Part shown: positions 1 to 8,596 of the stretch, piece after piece | Position numbering within the stretch: position 1 is the stretch's first letter | How the letters are laid out: each line of letters opens with the position of its first letter | From: Phoronis ovalis | Taxonomy: Eukaryota; Phoronida; Phoronidae | Length of the DNA stretch: 15,386 nt | Reading direction: 5' to 3' | Assembly (NCBI GenBank): GCA_028565635.1 | Contig: JAOXYB010027856.1 | Coordinates: 1-15,386 of the forward strand | Translations under genes and position numbers: made by a program | Notes under the pieces: generated by a model | What the model saw: the letters and a program-made list of their open reading frames with translations, nothing else | Databases searched by the model: none | Told to the model about the DNA's origin: nothing

Positions 1-453
1 ACCTGTATCAATTTGTAGCCTACTAATAGAATTCAGATAATTCATTCTATGACAGAAATTGCACAAGTACCACCAGTTATTTCACAATTACTTTATGGGG
101 AGCGGTCGGCAAATTTGAAAAGTATGGGTAGGAAACGTTTTTGGCTCCCTCAAGCGCATGCTGAAACTTTTCTGAACCCCTTACCAAAGTCCCAGCAATT
201 TCCTGTAATCTGGTGCATTCTAGGACTATTTTTGTCAGGACACAATGTGCCACTTTTTATACATTAAGAAACACATTTTACATGAAGAATATGGTTTGAC
301 AATTTTATTTTCCATTCGTTTATTAACTTTTTGAATAAATTAAACTCATCTGTTATTGCTGGTGGTACTTGGTCTTACTGGAGATTTTTAGTAAAACCAA
401 CCTTAAAACTACATGGTATGCTATAACAGAAGCGAAAGATTTATTTTTCTTTT

Positions 454-471
454 ATATATTAATTAATATAT
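454..471. repeat. 18-bp AT-only palindrome
   Basis: ATATATTAATTAATATAT is perfectly self-complementary. It lies inside the foldback element, upstream of the 532-563 hairpin. It may be chance in AT-rich DNA or part of the foldback structure. Confidence 0.6.
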
Positions 472-531
472 TAAAGCACTACAGTGTGATTTGGAAAATG
501 AAAACATATTAGTCTAGATGTAGACATAAGC

Positions 532-563
532 GTTAGTGGCTTTGCAAATTTGAAGCCACTAAC
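532..563. repeat. Perfect 11-bp hairpin inside the foldback element
   Basis: GTTAGTGGCTT at 532-542 is exactly complementary to AAGCCACTAAC at 553-563. The ten-base loop TGCAAATTTG itself contains the palindrome CAAATTTG and resembles the GGCAAATTTG core of the element's ends. It could be an internal copy of the end motif or a structural centre of the foldback. Confidence 0.8.
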
Positions 564-968
564 AATTACCAGAGGGCTGGATTAGTTGTTAAAACAGGGA
601 AAACTGTCTTATTGTGCTTCGTGGGACATTAGTGAATATCTGAAATATAACTACCCTGGTTGTGTATGGGACTTTGTGTAAAAACTGGTGGAATTGTAAT
701 ACGGATTATGTAGTATGTTTTTGCAAAAAATACAATGAAATATATTTCCAAGAAAATTTGGTTCTTTTGTGTCATTTTACAAGGCTGGATGTATGTGCTT
801 TGTACAGTGCAGTGACTTATGTTGAAAAAGGGATAAAACTTTTTGACCCCCCCCCTTAATGTTGATGGTAATACTTTTTCGACCCCCTCCCCCTTGTAAG
901 GGGTCTAAGCTTCTTTGACTCATCCACAAATTTGCCGAACCCCCTTCCCATAAATTATGACCAGTCCC

Positions 969-2850
969 TAACTTAATACATATATGTCTCCTTTAGCTCA
1001 CAAATGAATGCAGAAAACACATGCAAGTGAAACATACATCTGCATAATAAACGATATGTTCATACGTCATGCAAATCAATGAAGTGAACGCGATAGAGAG
1101 GAAGTAGACACATTTGAGAAGTCCTTGTACCAATAATCTTTAATCATAAAAAATATAAGAAATGTTTAATTTGGTCAATTATAAAAGAAAGAGATGATTA
1201 TGTGACTACAAGTTTTAATGTCAGTATTATGATGACTATAGAAACACGTACATGCACATGAGGTGCTTAAATACTGAATAAATGAATGAGAGGAATGAAT
1301 GAATGTCGATATTTCTATTATAAAGTTTTTCAACCATGATTTAAAATTTACACAGTCATAGTAAACACGCGAGGCAGCCGCAGCCCCGACATTTCAAACC
1401 AACCATTGCCTTATAGTGCGTGAGTATTCATGTACGTGCACGATGAGAACGATAGTCTAGAAATATCAGAAGAGTTTGATTAGACGGCAATCTAGGTTCA
1501 GCGTTTCTAAGATACAATTAATATACTATAATTTGTACATTCATTAGTAAAAGTAATGACGTAACCAAGTTTTTATGGCACATCTTATTGAATAATCACG
1601 ACCAGTACAATTACTTTTATAAGAATAAAAAGCACGTCATATGGTTTTGAGTGAGTACACATTAACAAATTCAGCTAAGATCATAGTATTAATATAATCA
1701 TAGCTGCTCGAAAAGGAACTTCTTAAAATAAAATATTTCCGACCAAAAGCACCGCTTAGTGGATTAAAGTCACATAAAAACATGATGCCTTTGATGATTT
1801 TAATATTTCTATTTTACACAGGCTATAGGGAGGGGGCTAGCAATAACTGTCTACTGAGTTTTAGTAAATGTCGAGATATACACACAACAAAACATCATCT
1901 TCAAATCGAAGTTCATAAGTTATAACTTGAAATTAGAGCCTATAGCTAGTTATTAATTAGCAAGAGTGATGTGGTCCACATAATATTATAAACATAATTA
2001 GGTCTTTGCATAAGGGTGCATAACGAACAGGTCAAATTCATAAAGTTTTACTATGGTAGAAAATACCACACAATTAGTAAAATATTGTCCAACGGGTATC
2101 TAAGATACACTAAGTATATTTACTTTACTCGGTATGGTTTCCTGTTTCATGGTTATCTAGAGAATTTAAGCAACTGTTCCGTAATATCGCCACACCGTTT
2201 CGCGGCGTCAAAGAGAGTTTCGAACTATTGTAAAGTTATATTTAAAATCTAATGTTGTTATTTAAGAACTACATTTTACATGAAAAAATATAAGACGAGA
2301 GCATTCAAGTTACTGCCTTACTGGTGTACCTGCGGAGTGGACGTATTTCGCAATCGGTCGAGCGGCAGTCGAGCTAGCAGCAAACCTTATAAAGTAATTG
2401 GTTGTAGCAGAATACTAAACGTGGTCAGTTTGTAGCCGAGATCCTGTTTCTACGGTAACGTGGATATGTCGCAAACAGCAATATTAGACAGCATATATAC
2501 GTATAACGACAGACTAACACGATTGTTTTATTGGAAATCTATAAATGCCATCCACCGTGTATGTAACAAAATAGCATGTTTTGATCAATTACTTCATGCT
2601 ACACAATAAAGTAAAAACCAATCAATCCAAGACCATTTTACTCCGTATTGAATGGTTATACTGATACGTAATGTGCTTTAATAGGAAATTGCTGTACATC
2701 GATATTTTACATTTAAAAATAAATATCCCACACAAAGGTTCAAAAAGCTTACGTATCTATAAGATGTAATGGTGTTGCAAGCCGGGTTAAAAGTAAAAAG
2801 CACGTAAACAAGTCTTGAGGACAAACCTCAGCTTAGTTAACATGCAAAAA
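969..2850. other. Non-coding region, nothing recognisable
   Basis: The reading frames here are short and have no recognisable domain. The longest begins with GTG near 2016 and gives about 78 residues of low-information sequence, which is not credible for a eukaryotic gene. A short degenerate GAAT/TGAA repeat lies at about 1275-1305. Two CpG-richer patches (about 1365-1440 and 2290-2460) interrupt the AT-rich background, but no exon could be supported in them. Confidence 0.5.
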
Positions 2851-2996
2851 AGTTTTAAGGCTGGCTCTCAACACTGATGACTATGCATCCCTTATGGCTG
2901 CAAATGACCATGTACGCGTGTAATAGACTACTTATAGCTGGCATCTCTTTAGTGCAAGTACGCTGGTGAATAATTTTAAAGGGTTGTGTCACAAAT

Positions 2997-3205
2997 GGGT
3001 CACTTTTTAACCAAGAATCCTTAAAAGTAAATCCACTTTTCACAGAACAGTTCCTATACGAGTCCATTTTTTAAACAAAAAATCCTTATTTCAAGCAAAA
3101 ACCTAGAAATGGACTTCTTTTTCTAAGCGAAAAACCTATAAATAGGAGGATATGAGTCGATTTATAACTCCAAAATGGGTCCATTTTATAGAACAAAATC
3201 CCTAA
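2997..3205. repeat. Degenerate interspersed AT-rich repeat units
   Basis: At least three diverged copies of one motif (roughly GGGTCCATTTTTTA, then AACAAAAATCCTTAA) are visible at about 2997-3024, 3060-3089 and 3177-3205. Partial copies lie between them (AAATGGACTTC near 3107, GAGTCGATTTATAACTC near 3153). Further right, 3215-3290 holds GCACACCCTGTC and GGAGGTACTC, which faintly resemble the subterminal and end motifs of the 13538-13949 element. The block may be an internally repetitive non-autonomous transposon relic. Its true ends could not be fixed. Confidence 0.45.
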
Positions 3206-3571
3206 CTAAAATGAGTGGATGTTCTGAGTTTTGGCGACATGCACACCCTGTCTAAAAAGGAATGCCGGTACGGAGGTACTCTGGGTTTTTTCTAAAAGTA
3301 TATGTACATACACTTGTAAACACTATTCATATAACAACATAAACTAGTTAATTAATAGAATTCTACAATATAGTCGAAAAGCAATAGAAAATAAAAAAAA
3401 GTAAAAAATCTACATATGTATAAGAATGCAGTTGTGACGTATGATGTTATTTGGTGGCGCATTATACTAACGTTAAGTGTATTCCGTTTATTGCAAATTT
3501 ATTTAGCTTTTTTTATTGCTTTTTAAGAAAATAGAAGCTAGAGAAAATGAGACACAGCGGCAATTTTAATT

Positions 3572-3602
3572 TCTTATCCTATCTTATCTTATCTTATCTT
3601 AT
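3572..3602. repeat. Pentanucleotide microsatellite (TTATC)n
   Basis: About five to six units of TTATC occur in tandem. The first carries an extra C (TTATCC) and the rest are near perfect. Confidence 0.85.
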
Positions 3603-4708
3603 ATTTTTTACTAATAATTTACAATTCTGTTTTATTTCGCACATTTTTATGTACCTATTTAAATTACATAAAATTAAATAAACTGATTTAAATATAACTA
3701 AACACGTTTATAAGAATATTATTACTACCTGTTCAGATAAAGTGTGCAGCAAGTGGTGTCCTTGAAAACTTAATGACGATTGTAGTTGACCAACTTTGTC
3801 TTTCCGTTCGTCCGACATTTCTTTGTCTTTTTGCTTTTCAGCCATTCCAGACTTCCAAACATATAGATATAGATTACCCCTGAGACACTGTCAAGTGCAA
3901 CTTCAAGCCAAGTCTATATTTTTTGTTCTTATATTAAGTGTGAAGCTATCCACTTCAACAGTTATTGAGCTGTAAATACTATGGCCAGCTTCAACACAAA
4001 CAGGTATTAAGATTTATAAATTAAATAAAATTTACAACGTGAATAATGTTACCTCGTAAAGTTCGATCTCCAAAAGATATGCGTCAAGATATATTTTATC
4101 AAAGCATTTGTAATTCGAATCCAATTAACTCCATCTGGGCGTTCTAAATGACAGGAAAATTATAAAATTATTCCCCAAGGACGTATAACTGTAATAAAAT
4201 ACTGTATAATTTGATGAAAAACTGCTCGTTTTTCTCTTTTCAAGGCATATTCTTCTTTAGTGACGTGTCGTTAACTTCACGGTGCAAGTAATATCAACAG
4301 TTGCATGTAAGTGTAGGTATACAACAAGATTTTACATCAGTACTAGATTAGCATAAATCACGCAAATGCTCAATTTCTTCATGAAGAGAAATCATCCAGA
4401 TCAGTGCCAATGAAAGATTAAAATTATCAATTCAATGCACGTAGATTCTTAAATAGGAAAACTCGTCACGGTTTTTTTAGCATAATCTCACGGGTTTTAC
4501 ATACGAAAGTGTATCCAAATTATCATGTAAAGAAACATGTTCAGTGAATATAAATATACAAGAAAAGTCTACATTCCTAATGAGATGGCTTCGTAAAGGT
4601 TACTGGTAAAACCTCAGCAATTACTGGTGCAATGATTGAGTTTAATTATCCAAGTTTATTCACATTTCTATCTAATTATAATTACTAGTGACGGTTTGCA
4701 ACATATTG

Positions 4709-4765
4709 CCATTACATTACCGCCTTACCATTACATTACCACCTTACCATTATATTACCGCATAC
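4709..4765. repeat. Three tandem copies of a 19-bp unit
   Basis: The unit CCATTACATTACCGCCTTA at 4709-4727 is followed by a copy with one G-to-A change (4728-4746). A third copy (4747-4765) diverges at its end. This is a small minisatellite with no coding link visible. Confidence 0.9.
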
Positions 4766-5162
4766 ACTCTAGAGTTTGATATAATCCAACTTCTAAGTCG
4801 TATCGATTCACTGAAAAGTAGTCAAACTGAATATTTCTAATTATACAGCTGGAGAGGGCTCTTGAGGAAGGGCTAGTGAAAATACTGTAAGCTAGCTATT
4901 GTACTTTTAAAGTAAGATTTATGTTTGACTAAAGTTATGTTTAAATTAAAAAGTTTTAATGTTAACTGTAACAGTTTCTGGCAAAAATAACTTGCGTAAT
5001 AAGCGTTTACAACGATGTCGCCTGCAGCGCACATGTAGAAAATATCTGCTGGATTATAAAATTCGCATTTTTTTTACCTATGCAGCTGTCTGACTTTTAA
5101 ATATAGCACAACAAAATAACAACAAGTGATTATGTGGGATAACTCATTTTACATAAAAATAC

Positions 5163-5186
5163 AATAATAATAATAATAATAATAAT
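5163..5186. repeat. Trinucleotide microsatellite (AAT)8
   Basis: Eight uninterrupted AAT units are present. A perfect array of this kind is usually polymorphic in length. Confidence 0.95.
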
Positions 5187-6222
5187 AGTCCTATATTCTA
5201 AAATTACAATTTATATATACTTATGCAATAACTTTCTGGAAATAGAAAAAAAACAGAAATCAAAGAAAAGATCATTCGGAATGAAGATATTTTGTTGGTA
5301 ACGAATCATAGTAGAGTTCATTATTGGATTTGCTGTATCCCTATATTTTTATATGCCTTCCAAAGATATCACAGGTCACGAAAAATCTTTTTCTTACGCT
5401 TTACAGTTCATCAGAGATGAATTGTTTTTCGCAGCTAATAAGTTAGGCGCTAAATTACAAAACTGTTTTCTAATTTTTATCATCAGATTAAATGCTTTTC
5501 ACATGTCAAGCACGTATTAAAAATTGGCACTTTGATTAACATTGCTTATTGCATAAAATACTTGTGGGGATTTCGTGTGATAAGGACGCTACAGTTTAAT
5601 TAAACTGCACTAAATTTATAGCTGATGCTGAAAAAATAGCACATATACTTTGCTTGTGTATGCTTCTGAGTGCGCAAGCCTATCATACAACACATACGAC
5701 AACTTGCCAATGCGATATTATAACAAAGATATCAAAATAGCAATTTGCGAATTATTTTGTTGACTGATGAAATCAAGTCATAAGTAATTCCATACAGAAT
5801 GGTTTTAATAGCATCATTTAATTCCACAACTTGAATTTATTCACACAGTAAATCATTACTGCACTATTACATCCGATCCAGAAAGTGAATAAAAATGAGA
5901 AAACTTTGCAATGAAAACCCTGAACTAAAGTATTCCTGTAGTGGAACTTTTTCTCAGAATTTGTGTCATTTCAAGAAGTTTCTTACAAAAATGTCCTTAC
6001 CGGTGTACTAGAACACATTATGTCTCTTGATGGGCAGGTTTTGGGCTAGAAAAAAACGTATTTTAATTGCAGCACACAACCCTGGTATACAAATAAGAAA
6101 TTATTTGTAGTTTCTCAACTTTTATTCATTAGTAAGCGTGTTTATGAAATAAGAGACTCTAACATTCTCCTGGCATTGTGTTCTGGACAGTAAGTACATA
6201 ATATAACTTACGATACTCAGAA

Positions 6223-6304
6223 GGTAGCGTGGCCGAGCGGTCTAAGGCGCTGGTTTTAGGCACCAGTCTTTTCGGAGGCGTGGGTTCGAATCCCACCGCT
6301 GCCA
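6223..6304 (+). tRNA. tRNA-Leu, anticodon UAG
   Basis: This is a complete cytosolic-type tRNA of 82 nt that reads CUN leucine codons (CUA best). The acceptor stem GGTAGCG (6223-6229) pairs with CGCTGCC (6297-6303), including one G-U pair, and A6304 is the discriminator base. The anticodon stem CTGGT/ACCAG (6250-6254/6262-6266) encloses the loop TTTAGGC with TAG at 6257-6259. A class II variable arm (6267-6279) forms a short UCU/GGA stem, as expected for leucine. The T arm is GTGGG-TTCGAAT-CCCAC (6280-6296). Internal promoters are the A box TGGCCGAGCGGT (6230-6241) and the B box GGTTCGAATCC (6283-6293). There is no intron and CCA is not encoded, both normal for this eukaryotic isotype. All arms pair, so the gene looks functional rather than a SINE relic. 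Confidence 0.96.
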
Positions 6305-6309
6305 GCCAA

Positions 6310-6322
6310 TTTTTTTCTTTTT
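6310..6322 (+). terminator. RNA polymerase III T-run terminator
   Basis: Seven T (6310-6316), a C and five more T (6318-6322) begin five bases after the tRNA discriminator base. This is the expected pol III stop with a back-up run, and it supports an active tRNA gene. Confidence 0.85.
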
Positions 6323-6342
6323 CCATACATGTTATATTCAAG

Positions 6343-8596
6343 AAGATGAATTAAATATTAAACAAGGGGACAGGGTATACTTCTAAAATTCTAAAACTTT
6401 GGTATAATTGGTATAATATTCGGGACACTATTTTAATCAATAATAAACTCAAAATCGTCGATCTTATCTAAATGAGATATAGTCTTTAACATCAAACGTG
6501 TAACTATAAAATTAGAAACACGAATATGTTACAATTCGGCAATTATATTCCTCAGTAAGACAACCCAAGGCAGGTGCAGTGGTAAGATTAGGAGGCTTTG
6601 TCAATGGATTGAGAGCTTCACTTTTAAAAACAGCGGATATATTATTTTAGTTTTAGTCGTTTTTATGTTCATGTTTTTTAATTATAGACCCTGATGTCAC
6701 AATATAAACATAAATAAGTATCACGTGATTTGCTTCACCAGTTTTCGTTACAAATAGACCAAGGTTTGCATGCACCTGGTGATGGAGCTAAAGCTAATTT
6801 TAGTAGTTTTCAAAAGATGACTTTTGTTAAAACCTAATTGTCTTAATTATCGGATACTGTTTGAATCATTCAGTGAACCACTATAGGCTCATAAAGCAGA
6901 TAGGTACACTGCGAATGCCTGATATTACTTGACAAATATAGTATTTTGAATTGAAGTAGTTTTGCATTCGAAAATGTTTGGATATACGTTTATCAGACGG
7001 GTTGGACCCGCGAGATAAAAATCCGTCAACGCAAAACAATGGAACTTGCTAGAGAATACTTGAAATTACACCATAGATGTACATTTTATCCGGATGTGAA
7101 AAATTGGAAACTATATTATATCTAATGCCTCTCCTCATATTCCTGATTTCAACGGTACAGTGCATTAAAAACCTCAAGTAATTGCTTTAAAATCTCTAAA
7201 ACTTACCAACAGTCTTGCAGTCTTCTCTACTGCGTAGAATCGACTTCAAATTCATCCTCATAAGGAGATAAAATGCTTTTTTAGTACTTTTTATATCTCG
7301 GAGAAAAAAATCACTATTTATAAGATAAGAAGTATTGGTACACTTTAAATCAATATGCTAAGTACATTAATTTTGTTACATCTATTTATTAAATTTCTAT
7401 TGTTTCTTACATATCGAAAATTGTTTATACACAGGGGTTTTCTTTAAATATTATATTTTCTAAATACCTCAAAAGTTCACAAATGTTCTAAGCTTACATT
7501 ATAAGTTCTACATTTTTAACAACAAACACCTCACCAAAGAGAGGAAACTACTTGCCGCATTGGAATATGTCAGTAGATGAATCCCTGGGCAAAACATTTA
7601 TGGAAGATATACCGGGGGAAGTTATCCGGGAGAAGGGGGAACCATGTGAAGAAAGTAGCACGAGAGTGGGGATACCGAGTAGGACAATACTCGGCTATAT
7701 GTTAGAGAAGGAATACAGCTAATGGGGGTTGCCAGAGATTGATACCCAGAGAAAAGCATGCCAAAGAGAGAGCATGATCTGGAGAAGATTGCCATACTAT
7801 ACTAGAATGTGCCAGCAAAAAAATCTATTTCAGCGACACTAACCAAGAATTCCCATTCTGCAGTTAGCCATCTTCTTGTGTCTGATGTTTGTAAAGTTTT
7901 CATGTGAGCGATTGCTTTCGAAGACGTTTTAAATAAGGATTTCCGAATTATTATTAGATATAATTATTAGATGTCACCAAAAAATACACCTGCGTCCTGA
8001 TTACACTGTTTATCCTGGCAAACACATTCAATTTTGCACAAATGAGTTACAAATTAATATGTCAACAATACGTATATATAGTCTGCTAAAACATACATAC
8101 ATGAATAATTATGTGTTGTTTTTATTGACTGCATTACTTCGTTTGCAAATATATCTGTTTCCTTAATATTATTTTACTATTTCCGTTTGTTGTTTTACTG
8201 TACCATTATATTTGGACAAGACTTGCGCAAAATGAGTTTATTAAAAATAGGTTTACAAAGTGTTAAGTTATTATCACAAATTACTAAGAAAAATAAGGTT
8301 TGTAACACTTAAAAAACAAACATAATACAATAAAAATGTCCGTCGTATTACTTACTTATTGTTATATGTCTTATATCTTATTATATTTAAAGTTGAATTA
8401 ATTACCATTATATATGCAAAATGTGACATAACGAAGTTCAGGTATTAAGAATAAAGTACCAAATCAATGTTGTAACAAAAACGAACGAAATGCTAATTTC
8501 ACTTTGCGTTCACTTGTTTCTTTGCGTAAGTCGCATTTTCTGTTGCTTCATTTCAACAGTAAGCGTGTCAATAAATATACAACAATTTCAACCAAC
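6343..8596. other. Non-coding region upstream of the PAN-FReD gene
   Basis: There is no recognisable gene here. One stretch at about 7540-7720 is more GC- and purine-rich than its surroundings and keeps a + strand frame open to a stop at 7722 (residues include KRGNYLPHWNMSVDES). It matches no family I recognise and could be a decayed transposon fragment or an exon. The promoter of the downstream gene should lie near the right end. A TATATATG stretch near 8410 is the only TATA-like candidate and is weak in this AT-rich setting. Confidence 0.4.

Larger units (their letters stand above)
88..960. mobile_element. Foldback/MITE-like element with inverted ends (approximate limits)
   Basis: The left arm at 92-117 (TTTATGGGG, then GGTCGGCAAATTTG) matches the reverse complement of 927-953, where the same strand reads CAAATTTGCCGAAC, CCCCTTCCCATAAA. 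The similarity continues inward more weakly: GAACCCCTTAC near 176-186 corresponds to GACCCCTTAC on the minus strand near 895-905. No transposase reading frame lies between the arms, only short accidental frames, so this looks like a non-autonomous element or a decayed foldback. The right part contains a run of nine C (847-855) and two copies of an ACTTTTT-GACCCCC motif. A second inverted pair, CAAGTACCACCAG at 64-76 and its complement at 359-371, overlaps the left end and suggests a nested insertion. No clear target-site duplication was found, so the limits are approximate. Confidence 0.6.
3210..6222. other. Non-coding region with simple repeats only
   Basis: No protein-coding exon or RNA gene is recognisable here. 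Frames are short and broken throughout. Three simple repeats (3572-3602, 4709-4765, 5163-5186) and a 16-bp palindrome, CAGTTTAATTAAACTG at 5592-5607, are the only ordered structures I can support. Confidence 0.5.

Noticed and set aside
49-267. 72-codon + strand frame starting at ATG 49
   Set aside because: It runs through the left arm of the foldback element and its product has no domain character.
2870-2885. CTGATGA as a possible hammerhead ribozyme core
   Set aside because: Invertebrate repeats often carry hammerheads, so CTGATGA sites here and near 5764 and 9733, and TCATCAG near 5407, were examined. None has a suitably placed GAAA and flanking stems.
6159-6341. Minus-strand 60-codon frame containing VGFEPTPPKRLVPKTSALD
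   Set aside because: It is the antisense translation of the tRNA-Leu gene at 6223-6304. This kind of phrase is a familiar false protein in annotations.
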